A stretch of DNA of 64,000 nt from Imbricaverruca yamaguchii (taxonomy: Eukaryota > Arthropoda > Thecostraca > Neoverrucidae): the NCBI GenBank assembly GCA_034440575.1, contig JAOTOL010000904.1:1-64000 (forward strand), given 5' to 3'. Positions 11,751-24,149 of this stretch are shown here, piece after piece. The translations under genes were made by a program, and so were the position numbers. The number at the start of each line of letters is the position of its first letter. Within the stretch, counting starts at the first letter, position 1. The notes beneath the pieces were generated by a model. It was not told the DNA's origin and searched no databases. It worked only from the letters and a program-made list of their open reading frames with translations.

Positions 11751-13045
11751 CTCATCGGGAGCACGTTGCCATGAAGAAGGCAGATGAGCCACTGGACGCT
11801 ACGGCCCAGCTGGCGCTCCATCCTCGTGAGTGCACCGTTTTCGCGGCCTGTGTTGACGGCAGTGCCATCGACCAATACTGCCTGCAAGGATTCTTCTGAG
11901 TCGCACTCCCGAACGACTTCTAAAGCCTTGCCAGCAATTGATGCACTATTTTCTGATGTCAGTGTTCTGTGAGCGATGTAGGTTCTACCTGGCTCGCTCA
12001 CAAATACCAGATGGTTCTCTTTTCCCGTAAGCCGTACGTCTTGCTCATTTGTTTTCTCTCGTATCTTTGTGATATCCTGTCTCCCATCGAATCCCATGCA
12101 CTGCACCTTACCGCCTATGCCCTCCTTTAGCTTTCGTTTGTCTTTCTCCTGTGCCCTTTTTCTGGCTCTTATCACTTTATCTCGTGTGATGACGTGCCTC
12201 GTGTCGTTCTCAGTGACGAGGCCAAGGTCCTTCAAGAGAGCGGTGCCAAGGGCCGCTGCAATCCTATCAGTGACCTCAATGTACCGGTCACACTTCTTAG
12301 CGAAATTCTCCAGAGGCATCATATTGTACGGAGCCCTAGTCTGTGTTGGTTCGTGGACACTCCCTGTGTCATATGCATCGTCACCATTGCTTCCCTCGCC
12401 CATGCTTTCGGGCACGTGTCCCGTGCTGTGCTCGGTCAGACCCGAGGGACCAGGATCCGAGTCGTTGGCGTCCGTCTGAAGGAAAGCCGGGTCAGGCCGC
12501 AGACGGTTCTGAGCTCTTCGCCTCCTCCCCAATGCATTGGAGGCCTTCATGTCAATGCCGCCGATGCTTCGCATCCTCTCACCTCGCTGGTCTTGTAAGA
12601 AATTCCACTCGCGGTATGGAACCTTGTTCTCGCTGGGGTAGCTGCAGGCATTTCTCGAATGACAACTGCACGCGCAGATGTCAATCAGCTCATGGAGGGG
12701 AATCGTTTTGCTTGCGCCAGCGCGTTTCTTTATTGGGGTCTTTGTTAGATCCTTTCCTTTCTTCATAATCACCAGGTCACCCCGGACAATCGACTGAAAC
12801 GATTTCACAGGGACGCTTGCTTTCCCCCAAAGGTATACAACGCCCTTGGCAACGCTCGTGGCGATTTGCCTTTCGCCCGCTGCATGGTTGTCGACAGCCC
12901 GAAGTCTGTTAGACTGTAGTCTGTAGAAGTTGTATACATGAATCTGAAGTGGCAGTTGGTTCTTCGGCAGTTCGCAGGGATGGCCCAACGCAAAGCGAGC
13001 CGTCTTCGATCGGAATGAACTTCCCTTAGCCTTTTTTACTTTCAT
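11751..13045 (-). CDS. hAT-like transposase, exon 1
   Basis: 431 codons plus 2 nt from the ATG at 13045. In-frame TAG and TGA lie just upstream of that ATG, which supports it as the start. The N-terminus is Lys-rich. A central region (about residues 120-160) holds CACSCHSR and could bind metal or DNA. A Ser/Asp-rich linker follows. Near the C-end of the exon VLVDGTAVNTG carries the likely first catalytic Asp (about residue 393), and QWLICLLHGN gives C-x2-H (Cys 422, His 425), typical of the hAT catalytic core. In the canonical pattern the His is followed by N-E-LP; here it is N-V-LP. The protein would bind the element's ends and catalyse cut-and-paste. The family assignment is inferred from motifs only. 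Confidence 0.75.
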
Positions 13046-13794
13046 ACTCGAAATCTGATAGGTTCACTAGTCTGGAAAAGAGGCAAAAACTGGTTAGGCA
13101 ACTGGTAAGTTTCAAAATTCGTCCCTCGCCATAGGATAAAAATGTATCACAAAGTTTTTTTTTTGCTATACCAGGAAGTTCAGGGTGCATAACTGCATTG
13201 GAAATTCCGCGTGCGACACACGCCCTCGTAGATCCTTATTTTCGGTTCCAACCATGGTCATGGTTGGAGAATATGCCTCGGCCACCCCGGCCGTGGCCGC
13301 GCAATATATTGGCCGCCAGTGGGGTAACTTACAAAGCAACTCTTTACCCATGATCATGGTGGTGATGGTGAGCAAATGTAACAGTTGGTGGGCAATCGAT
13401 GGTCGGAGTACACAATCATCGCCAGTACTGCTAAATTTGAGCGGTATGCGTTAGTCGTGCAACCGAGTACCCACCCAGTAAGGTGTGGGATTGTCAGTGT
13501 TTCTGCCAAAGTAAATTAATTAGGTACAAATATCTGCAGCAACAATTCACATGCAACCAAGAAAACATGCTAGCAGGGTATCTCAGGTAAACATTGTGAG
13601 CTTGGAGGCTGAAAGGCAGGCCACAATATGCCAAAGCCGGCTGTGGCTGCGCTCCAATCGTGTGTAGCTGTCGATAGAAGTCGCTGGAATCGTAATAAAA
13701 TAGCGCTGTGCGCATAAGAAGTCGGCACACTGTGCACTGTCTCAAATCCGCCACCTACCTGCCCCTCAATTGACCAAGAAAGATACTTATATTG
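13046..13794. other. Transposon 5' region upstream of the transposase
   Basis: Sequence between the transposase start and the right inverted repeat. It should hold the transposase promoter and any 5' UTR. A possible acceptor, TTTTCCAG, lies about 30 nt upstream of the ATG on the minus strand, so a spliced leader exon is possible. No TATA box is assigned with confidence. Confidence 0.4.
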
Positions 13795-14176
13795 CGGAAT
13801 GAACGGTGAATGGTCGCAGTTCATCCTTCTGCCGATAGAGGGGAGTGGTGGCGCTGCGGGTGGCACACCTTCCGGAACTCTGCGTCGTGGCAGGCACAAT
13901 TTTCAAGTTAGGGAAGTGAAAATTAGCACAACGGTGGATGAAAAACTATACAATGCAATGAAATAAATATTTATTTGCTATCTAATTATTCAAATTCCTG
14001 AAATCGGGCTTGATCCCGCAAGTTGGTAGAAAAACGTCATTTCGGCCTCAGAAAGCCCTGAGGCGCGGCGGCTTCCCGGCCTCAGATTGCTCTAAAACTT
14101 TGCAGATCGTCTTTTTAGAACCAAACGCAAGTTTTAAGACTTTAACACCAAAAATTTTGGAAATCACTCCACCCTA
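13795..14176. repeat. Right terminal inverted repeat of the hAT-like element
   Basis: Reverse complement of 9790-10180. It ends AAATCACTCCACCCTA at 14176. Confidence 0.85.
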
Positions 14177-14184
14177 CCCTCCAC
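14177..14184. repeat. 8 bp target-site duplication (right)
   Basis: CCCTCCAC, an exact match to 9782-9789. Confidence 0.85.
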
Positions 14185-14630
14185 CTCTCGAAGGAGAGCC
14201 CTAGCCTCCTTTCGGTACGCCACTGGCGCAGGGTAGACGAGCCATGGACGAAATATGTCGCAGCTGTTGTCTGCCATGTGCTCCTATCCCTCCTGGCTAA
14301 TCGCTATCTTTACGTGACCTGTCTCGCCATATTGCTCCTACCTATAGCACCGCTCGATGTGTGCGGCACTCGACAGGAAAATCTCAACGTGGGCCCAATT
14401 AAAATACGCTGTTTTTAGGTAACAATACAACTCACATTCGTAAAGAAGACACCACAGTCTTTCACATGAACCCAACTTTGTAACATTTTGATCGTATTTA
14501 AGTACAGGAATTATGTGTAGACTAGATGCACAATAACTCTCATGTTGGTGTGTTCAAAATCGATCCAGACCGTTACGCTCATATTCTCGTTTGAACTAAG
14601 CTATCAGACTTCACAAATATGTACTCACAC

Positions 14631-14690
14631 AACCTAACCTAACCTAACCTAACCTAACCTAACCTAACCTAACCTAACCAAGTTAGGTTA
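14631..14690. repeat. Interstitial telomere-like (AACCT)n
   Basis: About ten perfect AACCT units on the plus strand (equal to TTAGG on the minus strand), ending in AAGTTAGGTTA, which turns one unit into the opposite orientation. TTAGG is the typical arthropod telomere repeat. The tract is short and internal, so it is an interstitial copy or a simple-repeat expansion. Confidence 0.9.
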
Positions 14691-14699
14691 TAACCGGAC

Positions 14700-14815
14700 C
14701 TGATATGATCTGATCTGATCTGATATGATCTGATCTGATCTGATCTGATCTGACTTGACTTGACTTAAATTGACTTGACTTGACTTGACCTGACCCATTC
14801 CGATTTAATTTGACC
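14700..14815. repeat. (TGATC)n passing into (TTGAC)n pentamers
   Basis: Repeated pentamers CTGAT then TTGAC over about 115 bp, immediately after the telomere-like tract. All three pentamers appear to grade into one another. Confidence 0.85.
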
Positions 14816-15727
14816 TAGCCTGCCCTTTACCAGCATCATTTCCATGCCCCCCTATAGCACAGCTGTATATGTCTGCATGCACTATGGTGTATATTAAGCC
14901 GTAAAATCCTTCCCCGCTAGTTTGGCTGTCGTGACACCAAGTGCGACCGTGTAATTTTCGGCCGGTGAAGTTGGCTCCAGCAAACTCACTCAATATATCG
15001 ATGCAATGAACCAGCTGAAAAGGCCGACAATTATGTTCGGTATTTATTTAAGTCATCCTGGATTGTAGGAAAGGCATTTTCGATTGGGAAGGTCTTAAGA
15101 TATCGTGGGAATCCCAAGAGTTGTGGCTGTACTTGCCTACCATTCTCATCTAAAATTGGGTAGAGCAGGGACGTTGATATGGTGGAAAACAGAGCCCATT
15201 TCACGGGTCACTACACTTGAAACTCTCGTCGCGATGGTTGACCTTTAGCACACGGCAGGTGCCGATGGTCAATGGGAAAATCTGGCCGGTATATGGAACT
15301 GGATGATGCCGGCAACGGTGTACTGTCACTTTTAGCCGTTTTCCACCACGAGGCAAACGTGGTGTAGGCAAATAGTGAAAAATAATAAAACCGCCACCTT
15401 TTCTTCACATCCCTCATCTGAAACGAGAAAACTGCCCACCATGTTCGCCAACCGCCAATCTCCCATAGAGAGTTATCGTCACATACACATTCTCAATTTT
15501 ATATCCGATTTTGACAAATACGGAAGTTTCGCTTGATTTGCTACGGGACGTCCCAATTGTCCAGCCCATGTGACGTCACCGGTTGCCAAACGACATTGGA
15601 TGGGCCCGGGTCAGTTGACCAAGCGGCCAGCGGCATCCGCCGGAATAGCGGCCGACTTTCACAAGCTGCGTCAGGCTAGTGTCACAATGTGGTTCGTCAA
15701 CGCTGGTATCACGTGGCCCCCGTGCGC
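14816..15727. other. No recognised feature
   Basis: Unique-looking DNA without recognised exons or repeats. Confidence 0.45.
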
Positions 15728-16105
<378 letters not shown>

Positions 16106-16111
<6 letters not shown>

Positions 16112-17566
16112 TAGGAAGGAGAGACAAAAGTAGATGTGGAGAGAGGCGGGACTAATTGTTTATAATTATCAAAGGGATACAAACAGCTTAGCCGGAATAA
16201 TGGAAACGATCAACGTAACAGAGTTGCCGAACTTAACAAATCACTAAAAACACTTATTTTAATAACCAGCTTTAGAAACTAGGATAATGCAAACATAGCC
16301 CTCGAAATTACCATCAAATGTTAAAAGGGATACTTGTTACCCCGATGATACCCCGATTGGGTAGTTGCCAGTGTGGCTGCTTTAGTTGAATGTCTGTTGG
16401 TCTGATTGATCGATGTCTGTTGGTCTGTTGGCTCATTATCGCTGGGTTCGGTCTGCTCTGGCTGGAAGACTGTCGCTCTGATAATTCCGGTTCGACAGCC
16501 CTTAGTCGTGACTACTAATTAGGAGGCAATTTGCCTAGTTGCGTCTGGCCAGTGCCTGACGATTTGCTACTCTGGTTTCCGATTGGGCCTATACGCTTAC
16601 GCAGTATTTCCACTTGGCGTACAGTGGTTTTTCTAATGTGATGGTCATGAAATATGGTTTAAAACTTAAGCCAACATCGCGCGGTAGGATGGAATAAAAT
16701 GAAGGTACGACCTTGCATGTGTACACAATGATACAGATAATCGAAGAAATTGTATGCTCGGCTGGGACTCATGATGCAGCGATATTCTCGTGCATAGGCT
16801 AGCAGCTAGTTCTACAGTTCACATAGGGTTTTCGATCCCCTTGGAAATGGGACGAGGGAATTCGAGCCCCTCTAATGATCACCAGACCATCCGTAATAAC
16901 GTGGGATTGCCATGCACCAGACCATGCTACACTATGGAGCAGCTCCTAATCATGACGTAGCTAACTTTAGCATTGTCAATATCCTCCCCACCCCTCACCA
17001 CTTCCTCTCCCCTCGCGAAGAGAACTGAAACACTCCCAATAGGAGCAAGTTAGTCCATCAAGCGTACCAGCATGGCTGTAAAAAATTGAATGCATATCGA
17101 CAGTATAGCTCTTCTGAGCATTGCATTCAGCAGTACTGTGCTTATTTGGACCAAGCGATACTCCTTGGGTCTTTACGTTGTTATCAGTTCAAGGTCGATA
17201 TTCGAATGATGGATGATTTATTTGGTGGTTCAAATCAGGCTTCCGGTTAGATCTTGTCCACAAATTTCGGCCCCAGGTATGCGGATTCAGTTGTCACCCT
17301 ACGCTGATAAAAAATAGGCACGCGATCTTCATTTGTTGACGTGGCCGAGGTATTTTATAGTGTGACATCATGGGGCACCCTGTGCCCTTCCTGAACAGGG
17401 AATGTGCTGCTTCATTTGCGCTAGGAGCACAAACCGACGGATGCCTTGGAGGCCGCTTGGGAGGCCAGCACTTCGTGACGTCACGGCGAGTTGTCATGTA
17501 CCTCCTGTCGCGGCGAAATCTCACTCGCCGGCACGGGATTCGGAAGAAATTCCAGAAATTCTGAGG
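16106..17566. other. No recognised feature
   Basis: Contains a short TCTGTTGGTCTG direct repeat near 16392-16430 but no recognisable coding exon. Confidence 0.45.
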
Positions 17567-17803
17567 GTGAGGTGGCTTGGTTCGGCTGGAGATGATGTGG
17601 TTTGTCGAGTTGAAGCATGTAGTTGTCTGAACACATTGTTCGACGTCGTATGGGGCGGGGCATTGTGTGGTTTGTTCAGGTGGAATATGCAGCTTTCAGA
17701 ATACATCGTTCGGTGGGTTGGTTCGGTAAGGGATGGTGTGGTGTACCGAGGTAGAGTATATGACTTTTTGGACACAAAAACACATTGTTCGGCGTCGTAT
17801 ATC
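17567..17803. repeat. ~70 bp degenerate tandem repeat, 3 copies
   Basis: Three diverged units sharing TGTGGTTTGT near their start and ACAYATTGTTCGRCGTCGTAT near their end, spaced by about 67-71 bp. Open frames through it reflect the repeat. Confidence 0.65.
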
Positions 17804-18989
17804 TACAATTGCACCATGCCATTGTTTGCCAAGTTTACCTCTGTGTTTTGTGCCGTGCCGCTCGGCGGTGGCCAGCGTTTGCGTTTTATATGGACGTTCC
17901 CTTGATTTTCTTTACTTGTGCTGCGATCTCCAGCGGATAGAATGCTGCTCTCTAATGTAGCCATGTACTTATGGCTGTCAAATACTGATTGTTTTCTGTA
18001 GGTGCCTCTCCACGTATCCCATAGTTTCTACGTTGTCTTTCCATCCGATAGTGCAAGCGCTGACATGTGTTGGTGCTTGCTTCTATCTGATGGTGCACTG
18101 AAAAGAAAATTTCACCTTCAATGAATGTTAATCGTATTATTCAATGTTCATTGTCACTTAAATGTATTTGTAAGTTCGAAAATGAACATTGCTACGCCGA
18201 GGGCGGCTCTCGGCAATCTGGATAAAAAGAGCACGCCATTGCCATTGCCATTGCTCATCTGGCTTGTGCTCGGCTAAGCAGCTGCTGACACCGAGCCAAA
18301 CTTCCCAGTCCGTCCACCTAGCCGTGCTGGTTAATGTCAACTGGCTTCGATCCAATCCCTGACGAGTCAAGCCAGGCATGCAGCCATGCTGTATCGAAAG
18401 GGACTGGAGCGCGATGTTATCCTCGCTTTCACTGTCATGCGAGTATGCGGCTTTACCCAGCAAAAAGCTACCGACTGTGTCAGAAAGTGGCCGGCGACGT
18501 ATATTTTTAGGTAGACATCAGACCATGAATCCATTTAACCAGGCGCGAGGATTTGTATTAGACAAATTGCGGTTTGTAGGATTTCGTTCTTCTCAGGCAC
18601 CAAGTTGAGCCATGGTACAACGCAAGGAGTGTGAACTGACCAGTTGCCTCGTTCTTTGCTGCATAACGTCCATCAGTAGCGATGTCCATCCATTATTAAT
18701 GTGAGGACTTTTTCTTGGTGTCTGGTCTTCATCCAGTGGCTGACTTAAAATTTGCATAAGGAGGCAACCGGATTTGGAGGGGACCCACCTACCCCTATTT
18801 GCTAAAAAGTAAGGCCGGATCTCGGCCACTATTTTTATAATGGACCCATTTATTTACTTAAGATAATTGGTGACAATTTAATCTTCTTATGTAGGGGGCT
18901 CAACTTGCCATCATCGCCTATGAGTCCCCGAATTTCAAACCATCCCCCTATTCAAAGGTCTCTTTCTGGGACTCCTTGATGAGTCAGCT
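17804..18989. other. No recognised feature
   Basis: Includes a short CCATTG repeat at 18236-18257. An open frame at 18158-18463 (minus) shows no family features. Confidence 0.4.
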
Positions 18990-19009
18990 CACACCGCAAA
19001 AATTGCATG

Positions 19010-19240
19010 TATGCAAATAACTTGAAACAGTCCAATTGCCATATTTCACGCAGTTCAGTCCATGGTACCCGGTCGTGCACATCACACCAAACTTCGCACA
19101 CGTGCACATCCTGCTTGCGCATTCGCCACATTTCGTGCGATTCTGCGGCTTCTGCTAGACCGTCCCACGTTTGGCCAATTGTTGCTATACGATAGTCTTG
19201 TGCCATTGTTCCGCTATTCAATGGTTCGTATGGGGTCCCA
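19010..19240. repeat. Dispersed ~230 bp repeat, copy 1
   Basis: Aligns in the same orientation with 21640-21865. Shared landmarks are CACGTGCACA, TTGCGCATTC or TTTGCACATTCGGCGCATTC, CATTTCGTGCGAT or CACTTCGTACGAT, and GCTTCTGCTAGACC or GTTTCTGCTAGGCC. Identity appears about 65-70%. A minus-strand frame is open in both copies, so it may be an exon of an unrecognised transposable element. Confidence 0.55.
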
Positions 19241-20879
19241 TGGAAAAATTCGATAAATTAAATTAGAGGTGTGTTCCTCTTCTCCCCACATGTTTCTTTG
19301 TTGGAACAGAAATCTTGATACCCCACTGAACATTGGTGCAAATCAAATGTTTGTTCAAATATTATCTCAGCTTGGCTATCAAATCTAGTTGTTGTTTCGG
19401 TGTTCTTCGGACCAGTGAAGCTGTTATGGCACGAACATTTTTCTCCTGGGGCCCTGGCAGGGTTTTAAACCATGGCATTTGTATTTCTTATTTTATTTTG
19501 TATTTTCAAACTTCGTTGTATTTTGTTAACCCACGGTATGTTTCGGGACTGAAGCTTTTTTCGAAGGCTCCGATGTGTGTGTTTTTTTATGCCCGGCGCG
19601 TTCTTCATGAGCATATCGCTTTTTGCGCATACCGGCATGTTGTTGAGGCCCTCGTGTGGTCTTCTCAGGCCAGATGTGTTTTGAGGGCGTCCGGTATGTT
19701 TTTGAAGGCGTCCGGTATGTGCGTCTATTGGGCATATTGCGCATCGCAGTCCAGCCATCTTTAGCGTTCAGCGGCCATTTTCAATTGTCAGAGGTCCTCT
19801 CCAGCTGTCGATACCCTGGGTGTGAATGATCAAGTCTGGTCTAAGCACCCTCAAAGCTAAATAACTGACTCACTAACTGTTAAGGGTCCTTTCCAGTCCT
19901 TGACAGTCCAAGGGCTCCAAGAGCTTTATAACTCTGATGCCGGCCGTTAGTATTCATCACAACCATCTTCCATCCAGTGGCGCTGCCACGAAATCCTTCC
20001 AGGGGGGGCAAGGTCGAAAGGGGGCCTCCTGCTCCCCGAAAAGGAGCCTCCATTGTGTTAGGGCCCCCTATTGTTTTAGGCCCATAGTATGGTTCGGGAA
20101 TGGGAAACATGATTTCATATTAATGTACTGTTTGTTCTTGGCATGATGCATTATTTACTCAACACGCAATAGCAATAATCATTATTTTATCGCTGAAAAC
20201 TGGGCCATATCAGAGTATAAATAACTAATATGTGGATAAATACCTAAGTGTCAAAAACAACTAACGTCTCAATGCTTTCTCTAACAAAAGAATCTTCCCG
20301 CTGCCCTCTAGATTGCAGCGAGGCTGATGCTAAGCATATCTTACAGATATCTCCCATTGATCAACCCACTTTTATGTCCTCCAAGAATAACTGAATATAA
20401 CTATATTCATCACTACTGTTGTTTATTACCACAAGCCTGATGCCCTAAGCAAAGCTTGAGCGATCATTTCTCAGTCCTAGGACGGTAATTTCGCAAAGGT
20501 GAAAACAAGAAGTGCGTTGCATTGGTTTTCTGATCGGAATCTTAGGAATTTGCGAATTTTTCTAGCATTTGGTGCTAGCTGGAAGGCACCTGTCAAACAA
20601 GCTAAAATCAAAAATTCTTCCAGATTAAACTCACGCGCCTGGGATTTCGACCGCTATTTTGTCAAAGGGGCCCTATCGAAATGAAATGATTAGTGATCAA
20701 CTGAATCCGCTGTGGAGGGGCCTAATCTATCACTATCTTTCCTGATTCGTTGGATTTCAACCCTAATTCCCCCACCCAATTCTACGGTTTTATTTGGTAT
20801 CCTTGACAAATAAACTCACAGTGCTGACATTACACCTATACCAGAACAACCGCATCGGTATCCGAAAATGTCAAGCTGG
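19241..20879. other. No gene; degenerate repeat background
   Basis: 19430-19700 has the T-tract and GGCGCG-type degenerate repeat also found near 22000-23350. The rest shows no recognisable feature. Confidence 0.4.
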
Positions 20880-21600
20880 AGCCCTCCAAAATTATGAGGG
20901 ATTCACAAAAAATAAATGTCAGTGTCACTAAAATCGCTCTGGAGCACGGAACATATTACCAGATGCCTTCACAAATTGTGTACGCCGCCGAAAAACAAAC
21001 CGAATCTAAGAAAATCGAGATGAGATACAAATCATGGCGCCAGGGTCTCGAAATGACGGGCCGGAATTTATACTTTTGAGAGAAAAAACTCAGAAACGAT
21101 CCATAAAAATCGCATTGAGCCCAGAAAACTGGTGTTGGGTACCCGGAACCACGCGCCTGGGAACGATAAGTCAGGCTGGGACAAAGACAAATCGCAACGA
21201 ATCCCCAAAACCGAACTAGGGGCCACAAATGTGCGTTAGAAGCCCCAAATAAACACAGCGGGACCCGAATAGCACAACGGGGGCCGAAAATACAACTGAC
21301 GCTCGAAAGCACACAATCTCCCAAAAAGCGACAGGGTTTTAAAACATGCGTTGCAGGCCTAAATATACATAAATGAAGCTCTAAAAAAAGTATACTGGAA
21401 GCTCTTAAGGCACGCAGGGACCATGCTAACGCAGAAGGGTATGAAAAGTGACTGGAACCACAAAAGGCAAAATGGTTCCAAATCGACCAAAAGGACCAGG
21501 GGCTAAATAAGCACATTGGGATCTTCGAAATCGACTTGACACGTAAAAATATCCCCGGTGCATCATAAAAAGCAACAAAACCCTAAAAGGAGCAGGAGTT
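20880..21600. repeat. Inverted repeat arm A of a ~1.9 kb degenerate palindrome
   Basis: The reverse complement matches the 22000-22720 region. Good anchors are GAGCCCAGAAAACTGG at 21117-21132 against CCAGTTTTCTGGGCTC at 22491-22506, and AGATGCCTTCACAAATTGYGTACG. Identity seems about 70% with gaps. Nature unknown. Confidence 0.6.
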
Positions 21601-21639
21601 TAGAAAATGTATTAAACCCCCAACTTGAATTTAAAATAC

Positions 21640-21865
21640 ATTGCCCATCACTTTGAAATGTAAAATTTCCCAATTTCAGTCATTCCAGTTAATATCACCC
21701 GGTCGCCACGACGCCAACGTCCGTGCACGTGCACACTCATTTTGCACATTCGGCGCATTCGCAACACTTCGTACGATGCTACGGTTTCTGCTAGGCCTTC
21801 TGCCTTTTGATAATTACTATTACATGATAAACTTGCGCCATATTTGATGTGCTGCAATGCTTAGT
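21640..21865. repeat. Dispersed ~230 bp repeat, copy 2
   Basis: Direct repeat of 19010-19240. It lies between the two arms of the degenerate palindrome. Confidence 0.55.
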
Positions 21866-21989
21866 ATGGGCGCACGCTGCGAAGATTCGAGTAATTAAAT
21901 CCGATCATTAATTTCCTACCTCCCACTTTTTCTGGTAGTTATGAAATGCAGATTGCGCTCAGTTTTGACCTACCATGATACCTTTGCTG

Positions 21990-22800
21990 CTATCCTCCCA
22001 GAATGGCTGTCGAACCTAGGCCCTTCCTCAGTGTTCTTTGTTGGACTCGCTGCGTCTTTCTGCACAGCGGCCTAGTGCATTTTCGAGACCCCTCCTCGTT
22101 TCAGTGTGTTGTTGTTTTTTTGGGCACCGATGAATTTTTTAATGTGTCAGGGGTTTTCGAAGATCACGATCTTCATTTAACGCCCGGTGCTTTTGTTCGT
22201 TTTGGAACCATATTGCGTCCTTATGACCTGTGTGCCATAAGAGCTTCTTGTGCATTTTTTTTAGAGGTCCAGGTATGTTAAAGTCCTGTCGCTTTTTGGG
22301 AGACTATGTGCGTTTTGGAGGGCCAGTTGTATTGTCGGCCCCCGTTATGCTCTTAGGTTCCTGTTGTGTTTTTGGGGGCTTCTGACACACATTTGGGGTG
22401 GTCCAGTACGATGTTGTGGCTTCGGTGTGGTGCTTCTTAGTCCCAGGGCGATTTATCGCGCCCAAGCGCATGGTTCCGAGGTCCCAACGCCAGTTTTCTG
22501 GGCTCAACGATATTTTGGTGGATTTTTCTGTTGTTGTAAACTCCGAATCCCGGCCTGACTTATCGAGTCCCTGGTGTCACGTTTTTGCATCTCACCTCAA
22601 TTTCTTTAGATACGATATGTTTTTCAGTGCCGTACGCAATTTCTGAAGGCATCTGGTTGCATGTTCGGCGCCCCAGAGCCATGTTCTTGAACAGGGCATT
22701 TATTTTGTTAAACACATTATTGTTTCGAAAGGCGTCAGCTTGATTTTTTTTTTCGGATACCGATTTGGTTTTTGTGGTCACACTGTTCTTACGTGTGGGC
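21990..22800. repeat. Inverted repeat arm B of a ~1.9 kb degenerate palindrome
   Basis: Reverse complement of 20880-21600 over most of its length. Within it the GGGGCC and T-tract repeat motifs are frequent. Confidence 0.6.
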
Positions 22801-23123
22801 CTAAACGCCAATTTTGTGGAGGTTTGACGGGACTACCGATGGGAATTGTGGGTCCCGAGCGCGATATTTTGTGGGGACAGATTTGAGTTTGTGGAAAGCG
22901 TTGTACTTAGCTGTTGTCCCAACGCGATTTTGGTGGTTCCTATTGGAAGTTTTCGGGCCTCTGAACGAGTTTTCGGGGGCCCGAAGTACTTATTTGGAGA
23001 CCCCTGCGCAAATTCTGGTGGACCGACGCGAATTTTGGTGGCCCCAGCGCGAGTTTTGGAGCCCCGACACGATTCTTGGGAACTTATGCCTCTCGGGATA
23101 GAGGGGGAATTTGCCCATTTCAT

Positions 23124-23485
23124 ATGCCACTGCGGCCACTGAAGGAGTATATTTTTGTCCCAGAGTGACATTCTGGTTATGAATTGATTTTTGGAGCAGC
23201 TGCAACTTTGGGGGCCCGGCGCGTCATTCTGGCCTTCAGGGTGATTTTCAAGGGGCGCGACGAGACTTTTTTGTATAGTCTAATGTGATCTTTTGGGCCC
23301 CGGCGTTATTTGGTTGGATCCCTAGCGCGAGCTGTAGCTGCATCGACACTTTTTTTTGGGTCTAAAACGTTTTAGGTTTTTTTGGCGTCATTGCTGGGGC
23401 CCAGGGTTGCAGTGTTTTTGTGTGTTTTTCTTTTGATTTCTGTGAGTGTTTTTCAGAGTTAGACCCATGTCCGGAGTGTTTTTGT
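23124..23485. repeat. Segmental duplicate, copy 1 (pairs with 34584-34955)
   Basis: Runs with roughly 93% identity from ATGCCACTGCGGCCACTGAA to the GTCCGGAGTGTTTTTGTTGC stretch, in the same orientation as 34584-34955. Differences are single bases and T-run lengths. Confidence 0.85.
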
Positions 23486-23519
23486 TGCTCTGGGCCTCCT
23501 CCTGGAGGTCCCTAATTTC

Positions 23520-23905
23520 TGGAATCTCTTTTTCGTCATGGGGCCTCCTTTTCGTCCTGGAGTCTTCTTTTCGTCCTGGAGCCTCCTTTTCGTCCTGGGA
23601 GTCTCCTTTTCGTCCTGGGGGCCTCCTGTTCGTCCTGGGGTATCCTTTTCGTTCTGGGGGCCTCTTTTTCGCCATAAGGGCCTCCTTTTCGTCCCGGAGG
23701 GCCTCCTTTTCGCCCTGGAGGGCCTCCTTTTCGTCCTGGAGGGCTTCCTTTTCATCCTGGGGGCCTCTTTTTCCTCCTGGGCCTCCTTTTCGTCCTGGAG
23801 GGCTTCCTTTTCATCCTGGGGGCCTCTTTTTCCTCCTGGGCCTCCTTTTCGTCATGGGGCCTCCTTTTCGTTCTGGGGGCCTCCTTTTCGTCCTGGGGGA
23901 CTCCG
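23520..23905. repeat. ~21 bp minisatellite (CCTCCTTTTCGTCCTGG)
   Basis: About 18 units of GGCCTCCTTTTCGTCCTGGG, with 20-24 bp spacing and G-run length variation. A related array lies at 36320-36640. The long open frames on both strands are repeat-driven. Confidence 0.9.
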
Positions 23906-24149
23906 TGTCAAAATTTGACACTCTCTTGATTTATGTGGCCTCCTACCCTCTCCTAGGTGACTTCGTTTTCAAATTATAGGCCTCCTCCTGGAGGCCCCTA
24001 ATTTGCGATCCCATACAGGCGGAAGTAGAGCCGTGATAAGCTAAGAAAAAGATGGTTTGAGTTTGCTCCCAAGCCAGCTCCTGTCGCATCTAGCAGGCCG
24101 ATAGCACCGCTGTGCCTAATGGTTTTCAATGGACTTCAATGGAGTGCAG
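23906..24149. other. Edge of duplicated region, no gene
   Basis: GGCCTCCTCCTGGAGGCCCCTAATTTG here also occurs at 36302-36325, continuing the duplication between the two regions. No gene is seen. Confidence 0.5.

Larger units (their letters stand above)
9790..14176 (-). mobile_element. hAT-like DNA transposon with ~390 bp TIRs
   Basis: A 4387 bp element bounded by an exact 8 bp duplication. Both ends begin TAGGGTGGAGTGATTT. The inverted repeats extend over 9790-10180 and 13795-14176 with high identity, including GGCCGGGAAGCCGCCGCGCC on one strand. An 8 bp target duplication and a terminal TAGGG fit the hAT superfamily (terminal YARNG). The internal gene on the minus strand has matching protein motifs. 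Long inverted repeats are atypical for hAT, whose ends are usually tens of bases long. P-type and other 8 bp-TSD superfamilies are the alternatives. The N-terminal gene region is intact; the C-terminal part is disrupted. Confidence 0.85.

Noticed and set aside
18158..18463. 101-codon minus-strand frame
   Set aside because: No recognised motif; it contains a CCATTG simple repeat and is of a length expected by chance.
23446..23979. 177-codon open frame resembling a repetitive protein
   Set aside because: It follows the ~21 bp minisatellite, a multiple of 3, and is open in several frames on both strands.
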